Assembly: GCA_020848035.1 (NCBI GenBank)
Contig: JADLAX010000026.1
Span: 320,180 to 384,179, forward strand
Direction: 5' to 3'
Length of the DNA: 64,000 bases
From: Anaerolineae bacterium
Lineage (GTDB): Bacteria > Chloroflexota > Anaerolineae > Promineifilales > Promineifilaceae
Shown: in pieces, positions 45,121-58,540 of the stretch
Layout: each line of letters starts with the position of its first letter
How positions within the stretch are numbered: position 1 is the stretch's first letter
The notes under the pieces: generated by a model
The model's database searches: none
Seen by the model: only the letters and a program-made list of their open reading frames with translations
What the model was told of the DNA's origin: nothing
Made by a program: the position numbers and the translations under genes

Positions 45121-45660
45121 ATGTCTTGGCAAATTGATTCTTCACATTCGCACATTAATTTCACTGCGCGTCACATGATGATTTCTAAAGTTCGTGGCAG
45201 CTTTGAAAGCTTCAGCGGCACAGTTAACTTCAACGAAGAAAACCCGGTTAACAGCACGGTAGAGATCGCTGTGGATCTGTCCAGCATCAACACGCGGGAC
45301 GCCCAGCGTGACGGTCACCTGAAATCCCCCGATTTCTTCGACGTAGAGAGCCATCCCACGATGCGTTTTGTGAGCACCCGGGTGGAGCAGATTGATGAGA
45401 ACAACGGCCGTCTCATCGGCGACCTTACCATTAAAGGTGTCACCCATGAAGTTGCGCTGGACGTGGAATACGCTGGTGTGGCCAAAAGCCCCTGGGGCAC
45501 CCAAAGCGCTGGCTTTTCGGCCACCGGCAGCCTCAACCGCAAGGATTGGGGGCTGAACTGGAACCAGGCCCTGGAAACCGGCGGTGTGCTTGTCGGCGAA
45601 AAAATCAACATCGAAATTGAACTGGAACTGGTGAAGGTAGCCGAAACGCAGGCCGCCTAA
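45121..45660 (+). CDS. YceI family lipid-binding protein
   Basis: 179 residues of the YceI lipocalin-like beta-barrel: WQIDSSHSHINFTARHMMISKVRGSFESFSGTVNF at the start, then DVESHPTMRFVST and KGVTHEVALDVEYAG. These proteins bind polyprenoid or fatty chains. No signal peptide, so the protein is probably cytoplasmic. Under a good promoter with two operator boxes; a TetR repressor lies divergent to it, as often seen for stress- or lipid-responsive YceI genes. Confidence 0.95.
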   Translation: MSWQIDSSHSHINFTARHMMISKVRGSFESFSGTVNFNEENPVNSTVEIAVDLSSINTRDAQRDGHLKSPDFFDVESHPTMRFVSTRVEQIDENNGRLIGDLTIKGVTHEVALDVEYAGVAKSPWGTQSAGFSATGSLNRKDWGLNWNQALETGGVLVGEKINIEIELELVKVAETQAA

Positions 45661-45669
45661 AAGAACGAG

Positions 45670-45742
45670 TAAAAAGTGATAAGTGAAAAGTAGAAAGTGG
45701 CAGGTGAAAGTTGCTCACTTTTCACTTTTTACTTTTCACTGA
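45670..45742. repeat. word-dyad element (AAGTGAAAAG type)
   Basis: AAGTGATAAGTGAAAAGTAG faces CTCACTTTTCACTTTTTACT. Lies between yceI and the VOC gene. Confidence 0.65.
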
Positions 45743-45782
45743 CCTCCTTCCCTATTCTGAGATCAGCAAGTAAGATACCCCC

Positions 45783-46637
45783 ATGGAAGCAATACACCCG
45801 CAAACTCAAATCGGCCTCGTCTCGCTAACGGTCAGCGATCTGCGTCGTTCACTTTCGTTTTATACCCACAACATTGGGCTGAAACTGCTGCGTCAAGAAA
45901 ACCAGAGTGCATTTTTAGGAACGGCCGAACGGCCGCTTCTCCATCTGGTTGAGCAACCCGGCGCCAAACACCAGGCCAATGTCACTGGCCTGTATCATTT
46001 TGCCCTGCTGCTGCCCAGCCGCGTCGAGCTGGCCAAATCGCTCAAGCACATGATCCAGACCGAGACGCCGCTGGGCGGCTTTTCAGACCACAGCGTCAGC
46101 GAAGCGATTTACCTGTCGGACCCGGACGGCAACGGCATTGAGATTTACCGAGACCGGCAGCGCAGTGAGTGGCCGATGCGGGACGGCCGTCTCCAAATGA
46201 ACACGCTGCCCCTCGATTTGCAAGGATTGATTGGGGAACTGAACGGCCGTACCCCGGCCTGGGACGGCATGCCTTCTGGCACCACAATGGGCCACATCCA
46301 CCTGCACATCCGCGACGTGGCTGAAGCCGAGGCGTTTTACAGCGACGTGCTGGGCTTCGACCGCATTATGCGCTATGGGCCTTCGGCCGCGTTTGTCTCG
46401 GCGGGCGGCTACCACCACCACATTGGCCTCAACACCTGGGCCGGTCGCGGCGCACCACCCCCACCGGCCGGTGCGGTGGGCCTGCGCCACTACCAGATTT
46501 TGCTGCCATCCGCGGACGCATTAACGGCCGTTCAAGCCCGCCTCAAGGCCCACAACATGCCATTTGCCGAGGCAGATGGGGCAATCACCCTGCACGATCC
46601 TTCGTACAACAAAATTCATTTGCAGGTTGCGGCCTAA
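45783..46637 (+). CDS. catE: two-domain VOC family ring-cleavage dioxygenase-like protein
   Basis: 284 residues with two vicinal-oxygen-chelate modules. The first starts GLVSLTVSDLRRSLSFYTHNIG; the second has TMGHIHLHIRDVAEAEAFYSDVLGFD. YLSDPDGNGIEIYRDR supplies a metal-ligand Glu, and the conserved YHHHIGLNTW a further metal-binding His. The layout fits CatE-type catechol-2,3-dioxygenases that need Fe(II). Gene symbol by pattern only. Start at ATG 45783. Confidence 0.85.
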   Translation: MEAIHPQTQIGLVSLTVSDLRRSLSFYTHNIGLKLLRQENQSAFLGTAERPLLHLVEQPGAKHQANVTGLYHFALLLPSRVELAKSLKHMIQTETPLGGFSDHSVSEAIYLSDPDGNGIEIYRDRQRSEWPMRDGRLQMNTLPLDLQGLIGELNGRTPAWDGMPSGTTMGHIHLHIRDVAEAEAFYSDVLGFDRIMRYGPSAAFVSAGGYHHHIGLNTWAGRGAPPPPAGAVGLRHYQILLPSADALTAVQARLKAHNMPFAEADGAITLHDPSYNKIHLQVAA

Positions 46638-46662
46638 ACGGGGAAACCCAAAGAATCGCTGA

Positions 46663-47805
46663 TTATCCATCGGGCGGGATGCTTCGGGGGGCCAGGGGCA
46701 GGGTGAAGGTGAAGCAGCTGCCCTGACCCGGGCCGTCGGAAACGGCCGTTAACTCCCCCCCCATTGCCCAAACCAAGTGTCGTGAAATGGTCAGCCCAAT
46801 ACCGCTGCCACCGCTGGTGCGCGAGCGGGATTGGTCGACCCGGTAGAATCGCTCAAAGATGTAGGGCATCGTTTCCGGTGCCAGGCCAATGCCATCATCG
46901 GTTACGCTAATTTCAACAAAACGGCCGTTTTCCTGCACCGCCAACCACACCTGCCCGCCATCCGGCGTGTAGCGGATGGCGTTGCCCACCAGGTTGATCA
47001 AAATTTGCGCCGCCCGATCAGCATCGGCCAGGGCCTGCACCGGGCGAGTGGGCGGCACGGTCTGCAACGTAATCTGTTTGCTCTGCGCCTGCGGACACAG
47101 CTGCGCCGTCACCCGCTGTACCAGCTGCCCCACATCCACCTTCTGGAAATCCAGCTTAAACTGGCCCGATTCAATGCGCGACAAATGCTGAATGTCGTCC
47201 ACCAGCCGCCCCAGCCTGTCGACCTCCTGCGTCATCCAGGCAAACGTTTCTTCATTGGCCGGGAACAGGCCGTCCAACAGCCCTTCGAGGTACCCTTTCA
47301 GGCCAGTCAGGGGCGTACGCAGTTCGTGGGCGATGTTGCCCAGCAGGTCCACACGCTGCTGCTCCACCTGCTCCAGCGTGGCAGTCATCTGGTTAAAGCT
47401 GGTGACCAGTTGCGCCATCGCTTCGCCGCTGCTTTCCGGCACCAAAACACGCTCGTCGAAACGGCCGTCGGCAATCCGTTGGCTGCTGTCGGCCACCCGC
47501 CGCAGCGGGTCGATGATGGTGCGCCACAGCAAAAATGAAGAGAAAACACCGGCGGCCACTGCCCCCAACGCGGCAAACAGCACCGAAAACAGCACCGCGT
47601 TGCGAAAAGCGATGATGAGATCGGCTTCGGTTTGCAGCAAATTAGCCGAATTTTGCAGGAGCGCTTGCAGAAGCGGCCGTATCACCACCGGCGCACTGTT
47701 CAAAATAATAATACGCGTGGCCAGCATCATGATGCTAACCCCCACCAGCGCCACCAAAAATTGGGAGCCAATCAAGCGCCAGCGGAGTCGTTTGTACCAG
47801 GGCAT
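46663..47805 (-). CDS. sensor histidine kinase
   Basis: 380 residues from ATG 47805 (GAGGA just upstream); the longer frame enters the dyad element and is not used. Two hydrophobic segments (about 10-32 and 70-95) frame a short outer loop, then a HAMP linker, HisKA (LLGNIAHELRTPLTGLKGYLEG) and HATPase (INLVGNAIRYTPDGGQV, VTDDGIGLAPE, GGSGIGLTISRHL). It is the partner of the OmpR-type regulator just upstream. The context suggests sensing of a sulfur- or redox-related signal (inference). Confidence 0.93.
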   Translation of the reverse strand: MPWYKRLRWRLIGSQFLVALVGVSIMMLATRIIILNSAPVVIRPLLQALLQNSANLLQTEADLIIAFRNAVLFSVLFAALGAVAAGVFSSFLLWRTIIDPLRRVADSSQRIADGRFDERVLVPESSGEAMAQLVTSFNQMTATLEQVEQQRVDLLGNIAHELRTPLTGLKGYLEGLLDGLFPANEETFAWMTQEVDRLGRLVDDIQHLSRIESGQFKLDFQKVDVGQLVQRVTAQLCPQAQSKQITLQTVPPTRPVQALADADRAAQILINLVGNAIRYTPDGGQVWLAVQENGRFVEISVTDDGIGLAPETMPYIFERFYRVDQSRSRTSGGSGIGLTISRHLVWAMGGELTAVSDGPGQGSCFTFTLPLAPRSIPPDG

Positions 47806-47815
47806 TTTTCCTCGC

Positions 47816-47893
47816 AAGATGAAGGGGTGAACGGGTGAAGCGGTGAAGGGGTGAAAACTCATCACCCGTTCACCCTTTCACCCGTTCATCTTG
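47816..47893. repeat. word-dyad element between regulator and kinase
   Basis: GATGAAGGGGTGAACGGGTG faces CACCCGTTCACCCTTTCACC. It separates the response regulator stop from the kinase start. Confidence 0.7.
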
Positions 47894-48586
47894 TCACTTC
47901 TTCACGTCCACAAACTTATACCCAATCCCCCGCACCGTTTCGATGAGCAGCTGGCCGGTGGCGTCTTGCAGCTTGCGCCGCACCTGGCCTACGTAGACAT
48001 CGACGACGCGGTCGTTGCCGTAGTAGTCGCTGCCCCAAACCAGCCCCAGCAGCTGGTCACGGGTGAGCACGCGGCCTGCATTTTTGGCCAGCTCCAGCAG
48101 CACCTGGAATTCAGTGGCGGTGAGATCGAGCGGCTGGTCAACGGCCGTTGCTTCGTGGCTGTCCGGGTTGATGGTGAGGTGGTGGAAGAGGTAGAGGGTG
48201 GGCGTGGCAACGGCCGTTTCCCGTCGCCGCCTTAAAACCGCCTCCACCCGCGCCACCAGCTCGCGCGGGCTAAACGGCTTCGTCAAAAAATCGTCGGCAC
48301 CGATGCGCAGCCCGGCCACACGATCCGCCTCCTCACCCCGCGCCGAGAGCATGAGAATGTACACCCCCGATGTCTCGCGCAGCCGCGCCGCCACCTCCAT
48401 GCCGTCCATGCCCGGCAGGTTCAGGTCCAGGATGACGAGGTCCGGCTGGAGCTGCCGCGCCTGGACCAGGGCATCGGGGCCATTGTCCACCACGGTCACC
48501 GCGTAGCCCGAGCTTTCCAGGTAGGTACGGACAATCGTTTGGATACTAATTTCATCTTCAACAACAAGAATTTGCGCTGATTTCAT
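47894..48586 (-). CDS. OmpR/PhoB-family response regulator
   Basis: 230 residues. Receiver domain with phospho-acceptor Asp54 in VILDLNLPG, conserved Lys in DFLTKPFSPREL, and an OmpR-type winged helix C-terminal domain (PLDLTATEFQVLLELAKNAGRVLTRDQLLG...VDVYVGQVRRKL). Its own upstream region carries TTACC-N6-TTACA, the same 16-base sequence found in the promoter of the CstB-like gene. Autoregulation and control of the sulfur cluster are likely. Confidence 0.94.
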   Translation of the reverse strand: MKSAQILVVEDEISIQTIVRTYLESSGYAVTVVDNGPDALVQARQLQPDLVILDLNLPGMDGMEVAARLRETSGVYILMLSARGEEADRVAGLRIGADDFLTKPFSPRELVARVEAVLRRRRETAVATPTLYLFHHLTINPDSHEATAVDQPLDLTATEFQVLLELAKNAGRVLTRDQLLGLVWGSDYYGNDRVVDVYVGQVRRKLQDATGQLLIETVRGIGYKFVDVKK

Positions 48587-48597
48587 GGCGTTTTTTT

Positions 48598-48635
48598 TGT
48601 AAAGATTTGGTAATGATGCCGCAAGAGTTCAGTAA
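48598..48635 (-). promoter_or_regulatory. direct-repeat response regulator box upstream of the regulator gene
   Basis: On the minus strand TTACCAAATCTTTACA (48613 to 48598) gives two half-sites 11 bases apart; a further half-site GTAA (plus strand 48632-48635) lies 22 bases from the nearest one. The 11-base period is that of OmpR/PhoB-type DNA binding. The sequence also sits in the divergent region leading to the sulfur cluster. Confidence 0.75.
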
Positions 48636-48782
48636 AAACAAAACCAGCCGGTTGTCATTCCGCCTTAACGCTCCCATAATTGGCAGCCAGCAACACTTCC
48701 GGCCCGACTTTTAAAAAGTGCATCAACAGGTGCGACACACTGCCTCTACTTTAAGCGCGTCACACCTCAACTATGGGATATT

Positions 48783-50519
<1,737 letters not shown>

Positions 50520-50601
50520 TAAATGGATTGACGCGCACGGCTAAATTCCATAAACTTATCTAAGATAGATAAGTTAGATAATTTAGAGAAAAGGGAAAAC
50601 A

Positions 50602-50913
50602 ATGACTGTGCAAATCAAATCAAGTGAAGCTCAACAAAATTTCGGGCGAATCATGGACAAGGCGCTCATTGAGGGTGATGTCATTATCGAGCGGTATGGT
50701 GAGCCACGCGTGGTTATCATCGGCTACCAACGGTATGAAGAACTCTTAGAGGCAGAGCGTTCGTTAGCAGGATTGTATGTAACCTATCCGGATGCGAGTT
50801 CAGAAGCGCGGCAAAAAGGGCTGATTTTGGCTGAAAAGGTACGTCAGGAGTACAAAGCAACGCCGGATGAGTCGCTAGAGGAAGGCATGCGATCCTTGCG
50901 GGGGCGCTCATGA
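50602..50913 (+). CDS. antitoxin, Phd/YefM type
   Basis: 103 residues. The N-terminal DNA-binding fold is typical (QIKSSEAQQNFGRIMDKALIEGDVIIERYGEPRVVIIGYQRYEEL). It overlaps the next gene by ATGA. The C-terminal half should bind and neutralise the PIN-like toxin and repress the pair. Lies between subunit genes of the sulfur complex, so it is an insertion in the operon. Confidence 0.9.
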   Translation: MTVQIKSSEAQQNFGRIMDKALIEGDVIIERYGEPRVVIIGYQRYEELLEAERSLAGLYVTYPDASSEARQKGLILAEKVRQEYKATPDESLEEGMRSLRGRS

Positions 50914-51371
50914 TTTTTATTGATACAGATGTGCTGTGGCTGGCATTTGCCTTTCACCAGGATGCGCGACAGGCGGCCAATGCCGCTTTCCTGGAGCAGG
51001 TTCAAGCTGCTCAACCAGCGACCACAATTTACAACGTGCTTGAATTGTTGGGAAAGTTATCATTCAACCTGTCTCCTAACCAACTGGATGAATGGCGCAC
51101 CTGGTTGGTTGATGCTTACCAGCTGCGTGTAGTTTGGCCAATGAATCCATCGCTAACGACAGCCGCGCCTACTTTTGGGGAAGAGATATTTGAACGGCCG
51201 TATCAAAAAATGCGCACCGTCCAAATGCCATTTATGGATTCTCTAATTCTTAATTTGGCTGAACGAACGCCCAATGCAACCCGGTTCGTCACCTGGAATG
51301 CGAGACATTTTCAAGGGAAATCAACGTTACAAGTTCTTACACCTGAGGAGTACATCCAGACAAAAGCATAA
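50910..51371 (+). CDS. PIN-domain toxin (VapC-like ribonuclease)
   Basis: 153 residues starting IFIDTDVLWLAF, with a first acidic residue Asp5, a Glu in NVLELLGKL and Asp in QMPFMDSLILNLA. These match the acidic metal site of PIN nucleases, which cleave tRNA or mRNA. The final acidic position in FVTWNARHF is occupied by Asn, so the site may be partly degenerate. ATGA-coupled with the antitoxin. Confidence 0.85.
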   Translation: MIFIDTDVLWLAFAFHQDARQAANAAFLEQVQAAQPATTIYNVLELLGKLSFNLSPNQLDEWRTWLVDAYQLRVVWPMNPSLTTAAPTFGEEIFERPYQKMRTVQMPFMDSLILNLAERTPNATRFVTWNARHFQGKSTLQVLTPEEYIQTKA

Positions 51372-51383
51372 AACGCTTTCGTG

Positions 51384-51849
51384 ATGGCTCCCCAGAAAAT
51401 ATTTTTGGTTAACGCAGTGCACATCTCAGAAGAATTAGCTCAAGGCAACTTAAAGTCTTGGCAATACCTCACTGTATTTTACGAAAGGCTTTTAGCCTCC
51501 CAAGGCTGGGATCACGTAATGCCCCTTGTACGATTAGTTGAACAATTGAAGCAAAGAGAATATGCAAAGTATTTTCGAGCAGGACAATCTCTTTGGCATT
51601 TAATGATTTCAACTGCTTCTCAGCACGGATTATCTGAAGATGATTTGTACATCTACGTGACGATCAAAGTAGAAAAAACGATTAAGAACGATAAGCCAGT
51701 TTATTTCACTAACGGCATTGAGGTGAGCTATAAACGGGATATTCATGCAATCGAGACAATAACGTGTAACGAACGAGAATTAATGACCACCATTGAACCG
51801 CTCTTGAAAAGATTGTGGAACGAAACACGAGGCAGCACTGGAAATTATT

Positions 51850-51857
<8 letters not shown>
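51384..51857 (+). CDS. hypothetical protein in toxin-antitoxin insert
   Basis: 157 residues, not recognised. Lysine- and tyrosine-rich and coded by AT-richer DNA than its neighbours; no signal peptide, no membrane segment. It has none of the ACGGCCGT copies common around it. It overlaps the molybdopterin gene by eight bases, so it was fitted into the operon with the toxin pair. Possibly an immunity or defence-type cargo gene (inference). Confidence 0.6.
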
Positions 51858-54894
<3,037 letters not shown>

Positions 54895-54901
54895 GCCATC
54901 C

Positions 54902-54928
54902 TTACCAAATCTTTACACGGCTCTTACC
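54902..54928 (+). promoter_or_regulatory. triple direct repeat (TTAC at 11-base period) upstream of the CstB-like gene
   Basis: TTACC at 54902, TTACA at 54913 and TTACC at 54924, each 11 bases apart. The first 16 bases (TTACCAAATCTTTACA) are identical to the sequence upstream of the response regulator at 48598-48613. A possible -10 (TACACT) is at 54949-54954. Likely binding site of that regulator. Confidence 0.8.
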
Positions 54929-54997
54929 GGGACATTGCACCAAAGTAGTACACTGGTCCGCATCCAACTCGGTTAATTGGGAAAAAGGGAAAATCAG

Positions 54998-56425
54998 ATG
55001 TGGTTTGAAACTTTAATTCGTGAAGAAACGGGGTGTGCCACTTACATGATTGGCTGTCAGCAAACGGGCGAGTGTGCTGTGTTTGACCCGCTGTGGGACA
55101 TTCAGCCCTACCTCGACATGGCCAAAACCAAAAAGTCCAAAATCCGCTACGTCATTGATTCGCACAGCCACGCCGACCACGTCTCCGGCGCGACCTGGCT
55201 GGCCGAAGCCACCGGGGCGGAGCTGGTTTTGCCCGAGCTGGCGGATATCGCCTATGAGGCAACCCGCGTCAAACATGGCGACATGATTCGCATGGGCGGC
55301 GTGGGCCTGGAAATTGTGCACGTGCCCGGCCATCGCCCCGAACAAATCAACCTGCTCGTCTACGACTTCCCGCGCGGCGACGAGCCGTGGTTTATCCTCA
55401 CGGCCGATTTTGTGCTCGTCGGTGATGTGGCCCGGCCCGACCTGGCCCAGGCGGGCGATGAAGGCGCGCCGGTTTTGTTTGATGTGGCCATTCCCCGTTT
55501 TTTAGGTCTGCCCGACCACGTTGAGGTTTATCCCGGCCACCTGGCCGGGTCAACCTGAGGCCGCGTCACAAGTGGCAAGGTTGCCACTACGGTTGGGTAC
55601 GAACGACGCTTTAACGACTCCCTGAAATTTAAAGACAAAGATCGGTTTATCCGCTACATGCAGGAAGATCAGCCGCTGAAACCGGCCAACATTTTGAACA
55701 TTGTGGCCACCAACCAGGGCAAGATTCCGCTGACGAAGGAATATCCCAAAGCGAAGGCGCTGACGGCAGCCCAGGTAAAAGCGATGATGGTGGAGGGAGC
55801 GGTGGTGGTAGACGGCCGTTCCTCAGCCACCTTCGGCGCGGGCCACATCCCCGGGTCGATCAACGTGCAGCTCTCCAGCAGCGAATTTGAGCAGCGCGTC
55901 GGCTGGATGACGCCCGACGACGCCCCGCTAATTTTGCTGATGGATAAAGACGAGGAAGCCCAGGAAGCGATCTACAAGATGGCCTTTATTGCCCTGCACA
56001 GCCGCGTGGTGGGTTTCCTGGAAGGCGGCATTGATGCCTGGATGGAAGCAGGCAACCATGCCGAATGTGTGCCGCAAATAGACGTGCATGATTTACACCA
56101 CAAATTGTCCACCAATGGCCTGCAAGTGCTGGACGTGCGCGACGAGGAAGAGTGGGACGAAGGCCACATCGCCAAAGCCCACCATCTGCCGTACACGCGC
56201 ATGGTGGAGCAGCTCACCAGTCCGGCCATGCTTGGCAGCCTGGACCTGAGTAAAGACCAGCAAATCGCTGTTACCTGCGCCACGGGCAAACGTTCCAGCA
56301 CGGCCATCAGCGTCATGAAGCGGGAAGGCTTCCAGCATCTGTACAACGTCACCGGCGGCATGGAAGCGTGGGAAGCGGCCGGTTTCCCCATGCTCGACGC
56401 GGAAGGCAAAGTCTGCAACATCTAA
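54998..56425 (+). CDS. cstB: CstB-like persulfide dioxygenase-rhodanese with in-frame UGA (candidate selenoprotein)
   Basis: One frame of 475 residues if UGA at 55556-55558 is read as an amino acid. Domains: metallo-beta-lactamase-type persulfide dioxygenase (1-200; metal site His56, His58, Asp60, His61, then VPGHRP and a late His in YPGH), a pseudo-rhodanese without active Cys (about 235-330), and an active rhodanese with Cys427 in TCATGKRSS. This is the layout of CstB, which oxidises persulfides to sulfite or thiosulfate. The UGA falls on residue 187, where the family has Cys in GSxCG, near the dioxygenase site. The code after it (GRVTSGKVATTVGYERRFN) continues as in intact homologues. A hairpin follows (see separate entry). 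Start at ATG 54998. If UGA is a true stop, the gene would be broken. Supplies sulfite to the SoeA-like enzyme upstream. Confidence 0.85.
55556..55588 (+). promoter_or_regulatory. candidate bacterial SECIS hairpin after the in-frame UGA
   Basis: After UGA and 12 bases, AGTGGCA (55571-55577) pairs with TGCCACT (55582-55588) around AGGT; inner A-T pairing could shrink the loop further. The loop begins about 19 bases after UGA and has G in position two. These match the bacterial SECIS rules (apical loop about 16-37 bases after UGA, G in the first two loop bases) and the layout of E. coli fdhF. A CCG/CGG lower stem (55561-55563, 55590-55592) may extend it. Confidence 0.65.
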
Positions 56426-56448
56426 TCAGGACTTACGCATTTACTGAT

Positions 56449-56524
56449 TAATGAGCCGCGAATGACGCGAATTTCACGAATTTCAATGCTGTTTCGCGCT
56501 AATTCGTGAAATTCGCGGCTAAAA
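56449..56524. repeat. word-dyad element (GCGAATTTCACGAA type)
   Basis: AGCCGCGAATGACGCGAATT faces AATTCGTGAAATTCGCGGCT between the CstB-like gene and the YeeE genes. Confidence 0.7.
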
Positions 56525-56545
56525 ATCTTCAACAAGGAGAGAGAG

Positions 56546-57037
56546 ATGTTAGAATGGCTGCTTGAGCCGTGGCCCTGGTATGTGTCCGGTCCCCTGATTG
56601 GTCTTACGGTTCCTATTTTGCTGCTGCTTACCGGTCGAAATTTTGGCATCTCTAGCAGCTTGCGCCACCTGGGCGCAGCCTGCCTGCCCAACAGCAAGCT
56701 CCCCTACCTGAGCAAAAATTACAACTGGCGCGACCACATCGGCAGCCTCATCTTTGTGCTGGGGGTGCTGATCGGCGGTTTTGTGGGCAACTTCTTGCTC
56801 TCGGCCGAGCCGGGCAACTTTCTTCCGGCGTTTTATGCCTCGCCGCTGGGGGCAGTTGGCCTGTTTGTCGGCGGCATTTTGATTGGCTTTGGCACGCGGT
56901 ACGCTGGCGGCTGCACTTCTGGCCACACGATTATGGGCATTTCAGCCCTGAACGTCTCTAGCCTGGTGGCCACGATTTTCTTTTTTGTCGGCGGCCTGGT
57001 TTCCACCTGGTTTGTTTTGCCTCTCTTTTTACCATAG
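56546..57037 (+). CDS. YeeE/YedE family sulfur transporter, half 1
   Basis: 163 residues, five or so membrane segments. Family motif GFGTRYAGGCTSGHTIMGIS, whose Cys is thought to take part in moving sulfur (thiosulfate or persulfide sulfur) through the pore. Paired with the next gene nine bases away, as in the split SoxT/PmpAB-type transporters. Context (persulfide dioxygenase, sulfite-type oxidoreductase) supports a sulfur-compound import or export role. Confidence 0.93.
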   Translation: MLEWLLEPWPWYVSGPLIGLTVPILLLLTGRNFGISSSLRHLGAACLPNSKLPYLSKNYNWRDHIGSLIFVLGVLIGGFVGNFLLSAEPGNFLPAFYASPLGAVGLFVGGILIGFGTRYAGGCTSGHTIMGISALNVSSLVATIFFFVGGLVSTWFVLPLFLP

Positions 57038-57046
57038 GAGACAACG

Positions 57047-57508
57047 ATGACCCGCAAAAACATGATCTTGACCCTCCTGGTCGGTATTTATTTCGGGATT
57101 GTGCTGATCAAATCGCAGGTGATTTCCTGGTTTCAGATCAACGACATGTTTCACTTTAAGGACCCGTACATGTACCTGGTCATTTGTTCGGCAATTGCCG
57201 TAGGCATGGTGTCGGTCTTCTTGATTCAGCGCTTTGAAGCGCGGACAATTGAGGGGGCACCGATTGTGATCAAGCAACGGCCGTTTCACCCCGGCAACGT
57301 CATCGGTGGCACCATTTTTGGTATGGGCTGGGCCATCACCGGTGCCTGCCCCGGCCCGATTTACGCCCTTGTCGGTGCGGGTAACTTCTTAATGGTTATC
57401 ACCTTCATCGGTGCCATGACAGGAATGTATTTGTATGCCTTTTTCCAATCCCGGCTCCCCCACACCGAGTGGGTCCGGCTTAAGCCAGGCTCAACTGGCG
57501 CGGGCTAG
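57047..57508 (+). CDS. YeeE/YedE family sulfur transporter, half 2
   Basis: 153 residues. FHPGNVIGGTIFGMGWAITGACPGPIYALVGAG carries the second family motif (GACPGP, with the Cys). Works with the preceding half. Ends in a reading-frame overlap of 74 bases with the chaperone gene that follows. Confidence 0.93.
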   Translation: MTRKNMILTLLVGIYFGIVLIKSQVISWFQINDMFHFKDPYMYLVICSAIAVGMVSVFLIQRFEARTIEGAPIVIKQRPFHPGNVIGGTIFGMGWAITGACPGPIYALVGAGNFLMVITFIGAMTGMYLYAFFQSRLPHTEWVRLKPGSTGAG

Positions 57509-58433
57509 AAGCTACAGCTACCAACTCTTTAGCGACCTTTATTTACGGGGGATAACGGCCGTTTCCCTGCCCTACCTGCAGCAAATCCCGGAATTAACGG
57601 CCGTTCTGCCCACCCCCTTCAACGCCGACAGCGCCGCCGCCAGCCACCACGAGCTGTTCCAGTTCAACATTTTCCCCTACGAAAGCTTCTTTTTGGGCGA
57701 AGATGGGCTGGTGGGGGGCGAGGTAACGGCCGTTGTCAACCAAAGTTACTTTCAACTGGGCTGGCAAACGGCCGTTGCCGCCACCGAAGCCGATCATCTG
57801 GGTCAGGAGCTGGCCTGCCTGGCTTTTTTGGGTGCCCAAGAAGCCGAAGCGTGGGAATCTTACCAGACCGCGGCGGCTACCGATTGGCAAACCCGGCAGC
57901 AGTTTTTCCTGCAAAATCATCTGCTGCGCTGGGCACCCAACTGCCTGCTAGCCATTCAAGAACAAAGTGATCCTTTATTTGCGGAACTGGCCCAAATGAC
58001 GCTGTCGCTGCTGCTGTCACATACTGGTGATGTATCACCACCCCCCCATTTTCTCCCGCCGGTACAAAACATTTTGGCCAACGAAAAGAGCGGCTTTAAA
58101 GAAATTGCTCATTTTCTACTGCTACCAGGCTTAAGTGGCATTACGCTCAGCCGGGACAACATTGGGCAGCTGGGTCGCCAGTTTGATCTGCCGCGCGGCT
58201 TTGGCAGCCGGGAGACGATGCTGCTGAACTTGTTAAGAACGGCCGTGCAATACGACACTCTCCCTGCACTCCTCATCGCCCTGCAAGCCACCTGCCGCCG
58301 CTGGCAAACCAGCTATCAGGACCTCATCGACCAGCATCCACAAACCGCCCTCTTCATCCAGCCGTGGCAGGCCCGCGCCGCCGCCACGGAGCAGATGGTG
58401 ATTGAGCTGATGGCGTCGTCGATTGCAGAATAA
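57435..58433 (+). CDS. TorD/DmsD-type molybdoenzyme chaperone
   Basis: 332 residues. The helical TorD pattern is visible: ARSYSYQLFSDLYLRGI near the start, FNIFPYESFFLGEDGLVGGEV, and DHLGQELACLAFLG, then an H(L)LRWAPN stretch. Such chaperones help insert the molybdenum cofactor into oxidoreductases; the target is presumably the SoeA/PsrA-like subunit. The C-terminal 130 residues are longer than in classic TorD and not recognised. The only usable start is ATG 57435, giving a 74-base overlap with the transporter gene, unusual but the frame is clearly coding. A dense set of ACGGCCGT sites (five in 850 bases) lies inside. Confidence 0.85.
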   Translation: MPFSNPGSPTPSGSGLSQAQLARARSYSYQLFSDLYLRGITAVSLPYLQQIPELTAVLPTPFNADSAAASHHELFQFNIFPYESFFLGEDGLVGGEVTAVVNQSYFQLGWQTAVAATEADHLGQELACLAFLGAQEAEAWESYQTAAATDWQTRQQFFLQNHLLRWAPNCLLAIQEQSDPLFAELAQMTLSLLLSHTGDVSPPPHFLPPVQNILANEKSGFKEIAHFLLLPGLSGITLSRDNIGQLGRQFDLPRGFGSRETMLLNLLRTAVQYDTLPALLIALQATCRRWQTSYQDLIDQHPQTALFIQPWQARAAATEQMVIELMASSIAE

Positions 58434-58469
58434 AAAAGTGGGGAACGGATTGTAACGGCCGTTCCCCAC
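58432..58469 (-). terminator. terminator of the membrane-protein/XRE unit
   Basis: On the minus strand GTGGGGAACG pairs with CGTTCCCCAC (10 bp) and is followed by six T. The loop contains part of the recurrent AACGGCCGTT. It lies about 70 bases past the stop at 58541. Confidence 0.8.
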
Positions 58470-58540
58470 CCTCCTTCTCTCTGTGTAACTTCAAGCAACC
58501 GATAGGTTGCCCTTCTCTGTGCAGCTCTGTGTCCCTTCTT

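Noticed and set aside
54998..56425. Two separate genes, a metallo-hydrolase ending at 55558 and a rhodanese starting at 55658.
   Set aside because: Both lie in the same frame, the code between them has no other stop and follows the family sequence, and no ribosome binding site precedes 55658. One gene with an internal UGA is the better reading; a nonsense mutation or base error is still possible.
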